Below are positions 51,755 to 60,386 of a stretch of DNA of 64,000 nucleotides, in pieces. Origin of the DNA: Sinomonas sp. P10A9 (GTDB taxonomy: Bacteria; Actinomycetota; Actinomycetes; Actinomycetales; Micrococcaceae). The stretch covers positions 620,001-684,000 of the forward strand of contig NZ_CP163302.1 of assembly GCF_041022165.1 (NCBI RefSeq), given 5' to 3'. How positions within the stretch are numbered: the first letter of the stretch is position 1; every line of letters begins with the position of its first letter. A program made the translations under genes and the position numbers. Under the pieces are notes generated by a model that saw only the letters and a program-made list of their open reading frames with translations, had not been told where the DNA came from and searched no databases.

Positions 51755-53269
51755 TCAGGCGCGGGAGGCGTCGGGGGTGGGGACCCAGCGGGTCGTGCGG
51801 GGCCCGACCTGGAGTTGGATGGTCTTGAGCTCGCTGAACTCGGCCAGTGCCTGGCGGCCGAGCTCGCGGCCGATGCCGCTCTGCCCGTATCCGCCGAACG
51901 GCAGCTCGGGGTAGCCGTCCATCCAGCGGTTGACCCAGACGGTCCCGGCGCGCAGGTCGCGGGCGGCGACGAGCGCCTCTTCGATGTCCGTGCTCCAGAT
52001 GCCGGCGGAGAGGCCGAACGAGGTTGAGTTGGCGATCTTCACGGCCTCCTCGAGGGTGTCGTAGGGGAGGATCGACAGCACGGGCCCGAAGATCTCCTCA
52101 CGGGCGATCGACATGTCTGGGGTCACGTCGGCGAAGACGGTGGGGGTGAAGAACCGTGGGCCAACGGCGTCTTGGAGCCGCTCCCCGCCGGCGATCAGGC
52201 GGGCGCCGGCCTCGCGTCCCTCCTCGACGTAGCGTTCGACGACGGCGAGCTGGGCGTCGTTGACGAGCGAGCCCACCAGGGTGTCCGCGTCGAGCGGGTC
52301 GCCGACGCGCATCGTCTTCGCCCGGGCGGTCACGGCCTCGGCGAACTCGTCGGCGATCGAGCGGTGCACGATCAGGCGGCTGCCGGAGTTGCAGCACTGG
52401 CCGACGTTGAAGTAGCCGCCGAACACGCCCGCGTCCACGGCCGCGGCGAAGTCCGCGTGCGGGGTGACGATCTGCGGGTTCTTCCCGCCCAGCTCCAGCT
52501 CGACCTTCTTCAGGTCTGCCCCAGCGGTCTGGGCGATGGTGCGCCCCACACCGGTGGAGCCGGTGAAACTGATCATGTCGATGCCGGGGTGGGTGGCGAT
52601 CGCCGAGCCGACGTGACGGTTGCCGGTGACGACGTTCACCACGCCGTCGGGGAACCCGGCCTCGCGGACGAGGCCAGCGAGCATGACGGTTGTCGCCGAG
52701 GTGCTCTCGCTGGGCTTGATGACCGCGGTGTTGCCCGCGGCGAGGGCAAAGGGAAGCTTCTGGCTGACGATGAGCAGCGGGAAGTTCCAGGGGGTGATCA
52801 TGCCAATCACCCCGAGGGGCTCGTGCACGACGAGGGCGAAGGTGTCGGGGCCTAGTCCGTTGTGCGCGTCGCCCTGGGTGGCGCGGGCTAGCGTGGCTGC
52901 GTACTCCCACAGCTCTGCGGTCGAGGCGACCTCCGTGCGGGACTGGGTGATCGGCTTGCCGGTCTCCAGGGTCTCGGCCAGGGCGAGCTGTTCGGCGTCC
53001 CGCCGGACGAGCTCGGATACCCGGTGGAGCAGCTTGGCGCGCTGGCTCCCGGTGGCACCGCGCCACCCCCCTTCTAGGGCTCGGCGCGCGGCCTTGACGG
53101 CGCGGTCGACGTCCGGTGCCCCGCCGGCGGGGAAGGAGGAGACGGGGACCTCGTGCGCGGGGCTGTTCCGGGTGAAAGTCTCTCCGGAGTCGGCCTCGGA
53201 GTCGGCCCCGTCGATGACCATGGGGCGGTGGACGGGCTTGATGTCGTTGAGGGTGTAGCTGTGTGACAT
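51755..53269 (-). CDS. NAD(P)-dependent aldehyde dehydrogenase
   Basis: 504 residues from the ATG at 53269. Catalytic features: TPWNFP with oxyanion Asn162, FTGSTGVG for the cofactor, general-base Glu259 in ELGGKNP, and nucleophile Cys293 in FNVGQCCNSGSR. EEIFGPVLSILPYDT and the C-terminal FGGYGQSGIGRELG complete the fold. Oxidises an aldehyde to acid; betaine-aldehyde, vanillin- and gamma-aminobutyraldehyde-type enzymes all share these motifs, so the substrate is open. In the operon it could follow the GMC dehydrogenase, or the crotonase as in phenylpropanoid side-chain shortening (inference). 11 bases from the upstream crotonase gene. Confidence 0.92.
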   Translation of the reverse strand: MSHSYTLNDIKPVHRPMVIDGADSEADSGETFTRNSPAHEVPVSSFPAGGAPDVDRAVKAARRALEGGWRGATGSQRAKLLHRVSELVRRDAEQLALAETLETGKPITQSRTEVASTAELWEYAATLARATQGDAHNGLGPDTFALVVHEPLGVIGMITPWNFPLLIVSQKLPFALAAGNTAVIKPSESTSATTVMLAGLVREAGFPDGVVNVVTGNRHVGSAIATHPGIDMISFTGSTGVGRTIAQTAGADLKKVELELGGKNPQIVTPHADFAAAVDAGVFGGYFNVGQCCNSGSRLIVHRSIADEFAEAVTARAKTMRVGDPLDADTLVGSLVNDAQLAVVERYVEEGREAGARLIAGGERLQDAVGPRFFTPTVFADVTPDMSIAREEIFGPVLSILPYDTLEEAVKIANSTSFGLSAGIWSTDIEEALVAARDLRAGTVWVNRWMDGYPELPFGGYGQSGIGRELGRQALAEFSELKTIQLQVGPRTTRWVPTPDASRA

Positions 53270-53280
53270 GGTCGGGGTCC

Positions 53281-54105
53281 TTAGTGGTCGGTGAAGGTAG
53301 GGGTGCGCTTGCCTCGGAAGGCCGCGACGCCCTCGGCGAGGTCGGCGGTGGCGGAGGCGAGGCCGCCGGCGAGGGCTTCGAGGACGCGGGAGGGGGCGCC
53401 CTCGGCTGCAGCATCGATGATCTGCTTGGCGAGCTGGATGGCGACTGGGGCGCCCGCGAGGATCTCGCCGGCGATCCGTTCGGCTTCTTCGGCGAGCCGC
53501 TCTTTGGGTGCGTGGGCTGTGGCCAGGCCCCACTCGACGGCCTCGGCGCCGCTCAGTTGGCGGCGCGTCAGGACGAGCTCCTTGGCGCGGGCGCGGCCGA
53601 CGAGCTCGGTGGCCCGCTCGGTGCCGCCCCAGCCGGGCACGGTGCCCAGGCCTGTCTCGGGGAGGGCGATGCGGGTCTCGTCTGCGATGACGCGGAAGTC
53701 GCAGGCGAGGGCGAGCTCGAGGCCGCCGCCGAAGGCGAGTCCATCGACGACTGCGATGCTGGGCTGGCGCAGTCGGGCGAGGGCGTCGAAGGCCTGGTGC
53801 CCGGTCTCAATCCACTCCCGCCACATCTGGGCGGGTTCGAGGGCCGAGAACTGGTTGATGTCGGCTCCGACGCAGAACACCTTTTCTCCGGCGGTGCGGA
53901 GCATTAGGAGCCGCGCCCGGGATGCCCCGACCTCCAGGATCCGTTGGCGCAGCTCGCGCAGCAGAGGCAGGGTCAGCGTGTTCAGCTTCGCCGCACGGTC
54001 GAGCGTGATGGTCGCGACGTGCCCGTCTTCGCTGTAGGAAAGGCCGACGCTCCCGGCGTCCCGGTCGGCCGCCGGCACCCTATCGGTGCTCGCTGGGGCG
54101 CTCAT
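53281..54105 (-). CDS. Enoyl-CoA hydratase/isomerase (crotonase) family protein
   Basis: 274 residues. Crotonase fold with oxyanion-hole loops FCVGADINQF and AFGGGLELALACDF, catalytic Glu130 and Glu150 (both Glu kept, as in true hydratases), and ETGLGTVPGWGGTERA. Hydrates enoyl-CoA, or may act as hydroxycinnamoyl-CoA hydratase-lyase (retro-aldol), which uses the same fold. The N-terminus has a 20-residue extension. Overlaps the upstream GluDH3-GMC stop by 4 bases. With the CoA-transferase in the same operon it suggests a CoA-dependent acid breakdown. Confidence 0.9.
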   Translation of the reverse strand: MSAPASTDRVPAADRDAGSVGLSYSEDGHVATITLDRAAKLNTLTLPLLRELRQRILEVGASRARLLMLRTAGEKVFCVGADINQFSALEPAQMWREWIETGHQAFDALARLRQPSIAVVDGLAFGGGLELALACDFRVIADETRIALPETGLGTVPGWGGTERATELVGRARAKELVLTRRQLSGAEAVEWGLATAHAPKERLAEEAERIAGEILAGAPVAIQLAKQIIDAAAEGAPSRVLEALAGGLASATADLAEGVAAFRGKRTPTFTDH

Positions 54106-56384
54106 TCTGCTGCTCCTTCCTGAAGTGCGCCGCCGAGCTGGCGGGCCAGATGCTCAGCGGCCCGCATGACGACAGCCCAGATGGTCAGGGTGGGGTTGAT
54201 GCCCGGGCAGCTAGGGAAGGCCGCGCCGGAGTACATGTAGAGGTTCTTGGTGTCGTGCACGGCGAGGTTCTCGTCCAGGACCGAGCCGGCGGGGTCGTGG
54301 CCGAAGCGGGCACCGCCGAGGTCGTGGCTGGAGCCGACGCCGGTGAAGAACGGCCCTTCCCAGGTCTCGGTGGCGCCCATGTCCCGCAGGAGCCCGCTGG
54401 CCCGCTGCGCCATCCACGCGGCGAGCTTGCGCTCGTTCTCCCGCAGCCGGTAGGTGACGCGCACGAGTGGCATGCCCAGTCCCGAGCGGTCGCGGTGGAG
54501 CGGGTCCATGTCGATCCGATGCGATGCGTACGGGAGGGCATCCGGCTGGATGCGGATCACGCCCTGGTGGGGCCACTTGGCGAGGTGGTCCCGGTACGCG
54601 GGACCCCATGACGGGACCGACGGCGGGAGCGTCTCGCGGGCGATCTGCAGCGGCAGGGCCTGCTGTTCGGCTCCCAGGGTCGCACCCCCGAGGAAGCCGT
54701 GCTCGAGGGAGCGGAAATCCTTCGAGAGGAAGTCGTCGAGCACGACGCCCTGGGCGGCCGGGCCCGTGTGGCGGTTGAAGTTCACGTCGGGGAACGTGGC
54801 GTCCACGTGTCCGAACATCTTGGTCATGTAGTGCCGGCCGAGCTGGCCGCTGTTGTTGCCGAGCCCGTCGGAGTGCTTGGCGTCGGCGGAGAGGAACATC
54901 AGGCGCAGGTTCTCGTAGGTGTAGGCAGAGAGGACGACCGCGCGGGCGTACTGGGTGCGAACACGGCCCCTGGGGTCGATCCACTCGACGCCGCGGGCGG
55001 CGCCGGTCTCGTCCGTGATGATGCGGGTGACGCGGGAGTGGGTGCGCAGCTCGAAGCGCCCGGTGGCGATCGCAGCGGGTACCGGGCCGAGGCCGGGGTG
55101 CCAGCGATCGCCCAGGAAGGAGCCGAGGCCGTTGTTCCAGGCGCTGTAGCCGGTTGCGCGGCGGCCGTCGTAGGCCTCGGTGGTGAACCCGACGGGAACG
55201 GGGTGCGGGTGTAGGCCTGCGGCGCGGGTGGCGTCGGTGAACTTCTGGCCGAGGACGAACGGCCTCGTCGGCGGCAGCGGGAGGGCGCGCGAGCGGGTCA
55301 CGAAGGGATTGCTGCCGTCTCCGGCGATGCCGATGAGGTGCTCAAGGCGCGTGTAGTAGGGTTCGAGGTCCTTGTAGGCGACCGGCCAGTCCGCCAGCGA
55401 GCAGTCCTCGGGCAGGACATTGCGCCCGTAGAGGTTCTCGTAGTGGGACTTCGGGGCGAACTGCCACTCATGGAAGCGGCGCAGCCACGAGCCATAGTGG
55501 CCGGCGGAGCCGCCGACACCGTTGACCATCCGGCCGAGGGAGAAGGTTGCGGGCTTCGTCTCCGGCTCGGAGGTGTCCTCGCGCCAGCGGGGGGTCTCCA
55601 GCTGGAACTTGGGGCCGAGGCCGCCGCGGGTGTAGTAGGCGTGCTCGAGCTCGTCCGGGAGGAACTCGTCGAGCGGGCGGAAGGGGCCCGCCTCGAGGCC
55701 GACGACGCTCAGGCCTGCCTCGGCGAAGACCTGTGCGCTCACCCCGCCCATGGCTCCCACTCCGACGAGCAGGACATCGACCTCGTCGGTCAACTGCGGG
55801 TTCACGGCGTTCTCGTACCCGAGCTGCTTGAGCCGGTGGCCTTCCGTGTCGCGGGGGATCTCGCTCAGGGCATCGGCGAGGGTCTTGATCCGGTCCTTGA
55901 GCACGTGTTCCTCGCTGAGGTTCTCCTCGGCGGAGTTCTCGAGCCACACCCCGGGGTGCCGGAGGAACTTCCAGCCGAGGGCGTCCTTGTTGCCTCCGTG
56001 CACGGGGTCGGCGAAGAGGCCCTCCTGGAGGTGGGCGACGACGAGGCCGAAGAAGTCGCGCTGGTCTTGCGCGGGGAGCCGCTCGGAGAGCTCTCCCTGC
56101 TCGGCGAGTGAGACGATGTCGTGCCGTTCGTCAATGGTTGCCTCCGCGAATGCGTGGCCGTACTTGGCCTGTGCGGTCTCCTCGAGGGCCGCGAAGAACC
56201 ACTGGTAGCGGGGGAGGTCGTCGGCGCTGTGGCCCTCGAGGGTGAGGTCGAGGTACTCTGTCACACCGGTCTCGACGGCTCCGGGAGTGCCTTGGCCTGC
56301 GGGGAACAGCGTCTCGAAGAGGGCGTCGGCCTGGGCGGCCTGGTACGGGGTGAGGACGCGGAGGGCTCGGGCTGTCTGGTCCAT
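54102..56384 (-). CDS. Fused gluconate dehydrogenase subunit 3-like + GMC oxidoreductase
   Basis: 760 residues, a fusion. Residues 1-150 match the gluconate 2-dehydrogenase subunit 3 family: LTPYQAAQADALFETLFPAG and LFADPVHGGNKDALGWKFLRHPG. A linker follows to residue 200. Residues 202-755 are a complete GMC flavoprotein: GVGAMGG (208-214) for FAD, GMC second block near NGVGGSAGHYGSW, C-terminal His in GSSHDLGG and Asn in INPTLTIWA. Usually these are separate subunits of a membrane dehydrogenase with a cytochrome c subunit; here no Tat signal and no cytochrome c gene are present. It may thus be cytosolic or use another electron acceptor. Substrate unknown, probably a sugar, sugar acid or glycoside. 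Confidence 0.88.
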   Translation of the reverse strand: MDQTARALRVLTPYQAAQADALFETLFPAGQGTPGAVETGVTEYLDLTLEGHSADDLPRYQWFFAALEETAQAKYGHAFAEATIDERHDIVSLAEQGELSERLPAQDQRDFFGLVVAHLQEGLFADPVHGGNKDALGWKFLRHPGVWLENSAEENLSEEHVLKDRIKTLADALSEIPRDTEGHRLKQLGYENAVNPQLTDEVDVLLVGVGAMGGVSAQVFAEAGLSVVGLEAGPFRPLDEFLPDELEHAYYTRGGLGPKFQLETPRWREDTSEPETKPATFSLGRMVNGVGGSAGHYGSWLRRFHEWQFAPKSHYENLYGRNVLPEDCSLADWPVAYKDLEPYYTRLEHLIGIAGDGSNPFVTRSRALPLPPTRPFVLGQKFTDATRAAGLHPHPVPVGFTTEAYDGRRATGYSAWNNGLGSFLGDRWHPGLGPVPAAIATGRFELRTHSRVTRIITDETGAARGVEWIDPRGRVRTQYARAVVLSAYTYENLRLMFLSADAKHSDGLGNNSGQLGRHYMTKMFGHVDATFPDVNFNRHTGPAAQGVVLDDFLSKDFRSLEHGFLGGATLGAEQQALPLQIARETLPPSVPSWGPAYRDHLAKWPHQGVIRIQPDALPYASHRIDMDPLHRDRSGLGMPLVRVTYRLRENERKLAAWMAQRASGLLRDMGATETWEGPFFTGVGSSHDLGGARFGHDPAGSVLDENLAVHDTKNLYMYSGAAFPSCPGINPTLTIWAVVMRAAEHLARQLGGALQEGAAE

Positions 56385-56414
56385 GGGTCTCTTCCTTTGC
56401 GTGCGTGCCGCGCG

Positions 56415-58067
56415 TCAGCGGGCGGCGACGGCTGGATTGGCTGGGTGGGCTGTGGCCTGGCGCTGCAGGCGCGGGTGCAGTGGCGCTCGGTCGAGGACGA
56501 GGCCGAGGCGCTCCGGGGAGAAGAGCGAAGGGTCCATGGTCTTGATCTCTTCGGCGACCAGGAGGGGGAAGTCGCTTCGGTCCAGGACATCCCGCTGGAG
56601 GTCGACTCCTGGGGCGACCTCGGTGACCATCAGGCCATCGGGGGTGAGCCTGAGGACCGCTCGCTCGGTGATGTAGGTGACCTTCTGGCCGCGCGCGAGG
56701 GCTTGCTTGCCGGAGAAGGTCACCTGAGCGACGCGTTCGACGAACTTGGTGTGGGGGCCGTCGGCGCGGATCTCTAGCCTCCCGCCGTCGATGCCGATGT
56801 CCCGCCGGCCGGCGGTGAAGGAGCCGATGAAGACGATTTCGGGTGCCGCGGTCGTAATGTCGGCGAAGCCGCCTACCCCGGCGGTGACGTGGCGCCGTTT
56901 GGGCAGGTAGTGGACGTTGACGCTGCCGTCGCGGTCGATCTCCAGGAACGACAGGAGCGAGCGATCGAAGCCGCCGCCCTGCAGGAGGGTGAACTGGTCG
57001 ATGCTGGGCATGATCGCGTCCGGGTTCTGCGAGCAGCCGAACGCGAAGTCCAGCAGGGGCACGCCGCCGACGGCGCCCTGCTCGATGACCCAGCTGATCT
57101 CCCTGCCCTGGCCTTCCTCGAGCAGGACGTGCGGGACAAGGGCCGAGACGCCGAAGCCGAGATTGACGATCTCACCGGCGTGCAGCTCGCAGGCGGCGCG
57201 GCGGGCCATGATCTTCTCCAGTGAGAAGGCCACCGGTGGCAGGACGGAGAGCGGGCGTCGGAGCTGGCCGGAGATGGCCGGGTCGTTCTGGGTGAGGGTG
57301 GTCTGGAGCTGGTCCGCGGCCAGGACGACGGCGTCGACCAGGATGCCGGGGACGCGCACCTCCTGAGGGTGGAGGCTGCCCTCCTCGGCGAGGCGCTTGA
57401 CCTGGGCGATGACGATTCCGCCGTTGTTGTGGGCGGCGTAGGCGAGGTCGAGGGCGCCGAGCGGAGATCCCTCATCCTCGAAGGTGAGGTTCCCATGCTC
57501 GTCCGCCGTCGTGGCCCGGATGATGGCGACGTTGGGGACGATGGAGGGGAAGAAGAGCCATTCTTCGCCCTTGATCTCGGCGAGCTCCACATTCTCGGCC
57601 GGGGTCGCGTCGTTCATGCGGCCGCCCTGCTGGCGCGGGTCGACGAAGGTGTCGATCCCGACCTGGGTGAAGACTCCGGGCTGATGAGAGGCGGCCGCGC
57701 GGTGCATCTGGTAGACAACGCCGGAGGGGAAGTTGTAGGCCTCGACCTCGCCGCCGGTGATCATCTGCCAGATCCGCGGGGGCTCGGCAGAGGATGGGCC
57801 GGAGGGGTAGGACCCCGCGACGACCCGGTGGAGCATACCGGGCTGGGCGATGTGGTCGATGCCCAGGACTCCGTACATGTCCCCTGCGGCGATCGGGTGC
57901 ACGCTCGTGAGGGAGCGGGGGTGGCCCGTCTCGGCGAAACGCTGGCCAAGCCCGGCGAGGACCGCGTCGGGGCAGCCCAGCGCGCTGGAGGAGCTCACGG
58001 TGACGACGTCCCGGTCGTCCACGAGGTCCGCAGCCTGGCGGGCGGTGAGTACTGCGACTTTCTGCAT
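56415..58067 (-). CDS. Family I CoA-transferase (fused alpha-beta)
   Basis: 550 residues, alpha and beta halves in one chain as in YdiF/Pct-type acyl-CoA:acetate/3-ketoacid CoA transferases. MQKVAVLTARQAADLVDDRDVVTVSSSS begins the alpha half. Catalytic Glu329 is in VIEQGAVGGVPL, and HGNLTFEDEGSP precedes. Moves CoA from acetyl- or another acyl-CoA to an organic acid. In the operon it may activate a hydroxy, aromatic or uncommon carboxylic acid for the crotonase; caffeate- and propionate-type transferases are known relatives. 29-30 base gaps on both sides and good ribosome binding sites (AAGGAA) are seen. Confidence 0.92.
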   Translation of the reverse strand: MQKVAVLTARQAADLVDDRDVVTVSSSSALGCPDAVLAGLGQRFAETGHPRSLTSVHPIAAGDMYGVLGIDHIAQPGMLHRVVAGSYPSGPSSAEPPRIWQMITGGEVEAYNFPSGVVYQMHRAAASHQPGVFTQVGIDTFVDPRQQGGRMNDATPAENVELAEIKGEEWLFFPSIVPNVAIIRATTADEHGNLTFEDEGSPLGALDLAYAAHNNGGIVIAQVKRLAEEGSLHPQEVRVPGILVDAVVLAADQLQTTLTQNDPAISGQLRRPLSVLPPVAFSLEKIMARRAACELHAGEIVNLGFGVSALVPHVLLEEGQGREISWVIEQGAVGGVPLLDFAFGCSQNPDAIMPSIDQFTLLQGGGFDRSLLSFLEIDRDGSVNVHYLPKRRHVTAGVGGFADITTAAPEIVFIGSFTAGRRDIGIDGGRLEIRADGPHTKFVERVAQVTFSGKQALARGQKVTYITERAVLRLTPDGLMVTEVAPGVDLQRDVLDRSDFPLLVAEEIKTMDPSLFSPERLGLVLDRAPLHPRLQRQATAHPANPAVAAR

Positions 58068-58096
58068 GGCGTTCCTTGTTCTTCTCGTGGGCCCGG

Positions 58097-59107
58097 TCAG
58101 TCGAACCGGACGGTGCGGCCGGTGCGGGCAGATTCTTCGGCGGCGAGGGCGACGCAGAGCGCCAGGACCCCGTCGGCTCCTGTAGCGGTGGGGCGGCCGC
58201 GGCGTGCGACGGCGTCGGCGAAGTTGCGGACCACGATGCTGTAGAGGTCCTCTGAACAGTCGACGTCGATCTCGCGTGTGCCGTGGACATCGGTGAGCAG
58301 GATCTGGCCCGGGGTGTCCTGGGTCATGGCGTCCAGGACGGTGACGCTGGCCTCGGTCCCGTGCACGGTCAACGAGGTCCGGTTGAACGCGACGGTGAAT
58401 GCGTCGTGCGTCTGGGCCAGGATCGGCCGGCCATCGGGGCCTTGGTACTCGATGACCGTCATTGCGGCGTCGTGCTGGCCTCCGGCGTTCCAGGCGGCCT
58501 GCTGGACCGCGAGGGCAGTTACTGCGGTGGGCCGGCCGAGCAGCGGGTTCAGGACGGAGGCGTCGTGGCAGGTGATGTCGAGCAGAACCCCGCTGCCAGG
58601 AACAGAGGAGCCCAGCCGCCACCCGCGCAGGCGCTCGGGCAGCAGGACGGCGTGGTCGACCCGGGCCGCGACGGGTTGGCCGATGGTGCCGGAGGCGACG
58701 AAATCCCTCACCTTGCGGTGCAGGGGGTTGCCGGGCAGATGGTGGTTCACGGCCAGGAGAAGGCCTGCATCCTCGGCGGCGCGGACCATCGCTTCGGCGT
58801 CCTCGACCCTGAGGGCGAGCGGCTTCTCGCACAGCACGTGCTTGCCTGCGGCGATGGCTGCAAGGGCGTGCCGGAAGTGGCGGTCGTTGGTGGAGGAGAT
58901 GTAGACGGCGTCGATGTCGGACTCGAGCAGCTCGTCGAGGTCCGAGGTGCCGAAGGCGAGACCGTTCGCGTCGGCGAAGGCGCGCGCCCGCCCGGAATTG
59001 CCCGAGGCGACGCCGACGACCTTGTGGCCCTCTCCGCGGAGGGCGCGGATCATGCGGGTCGAGGCGATGTCACTCGCCCCGATCAGTCCCCAGGCGATGG
59101 TGTTCAC
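58097..59107 (-). CDS. Gfo/Idh/MocA-family oxidoreductase
   Basis: 336 residues. N-terminal NAD(P)-binding Rossmann fold GLIGASDIASTRMIRALRG, catalytic Glu-Lys-Pro at 94-96 (CEKPLAL), and a C-terminal beta-sheet domain. Family members oxidise or reduce hydroxyls of sugars, inositols and their 3-keto forms. GQPVAARVDHAVLLPERLRGW is typical. Might interconvert a keto-sugar made by the GMC oxidase (inference). First enzyme gene after the LacI regulator, 17 bases from it. Confidence 0.92.
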   Translation of the reverse strand: MNTIAWGLIGASDIASTRMIRALRGEGHKVVGVASGNSGRARAFADANGLAFGTSDLDELLESDIDAVYISSTNDRHFRHALAAIAAGKHVLCEKPLALRVEDAEAMVRAAEDAGLLLAVNHHLPGNPLHRKVRDFVASGTIGQPVAARVDHAVLLPERLRGWRLGSSVPGSGVLLDITCHDASVLNPLLGRPTAVTALAVQQAAWNAGGQHDAAMTVIEYQGPDGRPILAQTHDAFTVAFNRTSLTVHGTEASVTVLDAMTQDTPGQILLTDVHGTREIDVDCSEDLYSIVVRNFADAVARRGRPTATGADGVLALCVALAAEESARTGRTVRFD

Positions 59108-59124
59108 GTGCTGCTCCTTCAGGC

Positions 59125-60150
59125 TTAGTGTCGGATTGATGTTCGCCAGGAGGCGGTCGAGGCGCGGATGCGGAGGGACGTCGCCAGAGGTGGCGACGGC
59201 GCTGGGGGCACCCCGGTGGCGATTGAGTCCAGCAGGCTGAGCCCGGCATCGCGGCCGACCTGGCGGGGGTGCGTGGCCACAGAGGTGAGCGGCGGCTGGA
59301 GCAGCTCTGCCAAGGGGACATCGTCGAAACTGGCCACCGCGACGTCGCGCCCCGGCTCGAGTCCGAGTCGGCGGAGCCGGGCGTAGATCCCGATGGCGAC
59401 TGCGTCGCTGTAGGCGAGCACAACCTCGGGGACCGTGCCGCGGTCGACGGCGGATGCGAAGGCATCGGCCCCGTCGTGCGGATTGTTCCGGCTCGGCACC
59501 GCTTGGGAGGGATCGAAGCGGACAGGCGTTCCGGCGAAGCCCTCGGCGAGGCCGGCCAGCCTGTCTTCGCGGGCGCTGGACCCGGCGGGGCCGCCGATCA
59601 GGACCGCGGCGGACGCCCCGAGTGCGGCGACATGCTCCGCGATCAGGCGTGCGGCCTGGCGGTTGTCGGCGCCGACGTAGCCGAACTCGGGGGAGATGGA
59701 CCGGGCGAGCTGGACCACCGGGACCTTCCCCCGGTCGACGATGCGGCTGAGCTGCTCCTTCTCCGAGCCAATAGCCGGCAGCAGGACAATGCCCTCGGCC
59801 TGCTGCTCGACCATCGTGGCCAGGTGCTTGTTCTGTTGCTCGACGTCGTCCCGGCTGTAGCCGACAAGCAGGGTGTACCCGGCATCGGCTGCTGCCTCTT
59901 CGACTCCCATGGCTAGGTCGGCGAAGTAGGGGTTCCGGATGTCGGTGACCACGAGGCCGAGAGTCTTCGAGCCCTTGCGCCGAAGGCCGGCCGCGTGCCG
60001 GTTGTACACGTACCCGAGTGCATCGACTGCTGCTCTGACCCGTGCGCTGGTTGATTCCGGGATGCGGGGGCTGCCCCGCAGGACCAAAGAGGCGGTAGAT
60101 CGAGACACCCCAGCGTAGGCAGCAACGGTGCCAAGGGTCACATTTGCCAC
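59125..60150 (-). CDS. LacI-family transcriptional regulator
   Basis: 341 residues from a GTG at 60150. Helix-turn-helix VTLGTVAAYAGVSRSTASLVLRG, hinge NRHAAGLRRKG, effector domain with RNPYFADLAMGVEEAAADAGYTLLVGYSRDD and VASFDDVPLAELLQPPLTSV. Paralogous to 46431-47450. It heads the minus-strand operon and faces the ABC importer, so it probably controls both divergent transcripts through operators in the 236-base gap. Confidence 0.92.
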   Translation of the reverse strand: MANVTLGTVAAYAGVSRSTASLVLRGSPRIPESTSARVRAAVDALGYVYNRHAAGLRRKGSKTLGLVVTDIRNPYFADLAMGVEEAAADAGYTLLVGYSRDDVEQQNKHLATMVEQQAEGIVLLPAIGSEKEQLSRIVDRGKVPVVQLARSISPEFGYVGADNRQAARLIAEHVAALGASAAVLIGGPAGSSAREDRLAGLAEGFAGTPVRFDPSQAVPSRNNPHDGADAFASAVDRGTVPEVVLAYSDAVAIGIYARLRRLGLEPGRDVAVASFDDVPLAELLQPPLTSVATHPRQVGRDAGLSLLDSIATGVPPAPSPPLATSLRIRASTASWRTSIRH

Positions 60151-60189
60151 TTGGATACTCGCCTCACTTCCTTGCTGAAGCCGATTTTA

Positions 60190-60311
60190 GTAGATCGGTG
60201 TACTAGAGAGTGTGAGCCACTAGCAGCGGAAATGCAAGGGTAATTTGGTCTTCTTCATGAGGGCGTAGTCGTCCAGATGCCATTTTTGGGATATCTATTG
60301 CATCGATCTAC
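60190..60311. promoter_or_regulatory. Two candidate LacI operator motifs in the divergent gap
   Basis: GTAGATCGGTG at 60190-60200 and its near-complement CATCGATCTAC at 60301-60311 share 10 of 11 bases in inverted orientation, about 111 bases apart. TAGTA...TACTA (60189-60206) also frames the first motif. They could bind LacI dimers and form a loop. The 236-base gap (60151-60386) holds no other obvious element. Confidence 0.35.
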
Positions 60312-60386
60312 CTCGGATGCGTAACCTTGATCACAACGCAGACAGCCGGCGCGGTCAAGCCCGGCAGAACCCAAAGGAGAGTGGTC

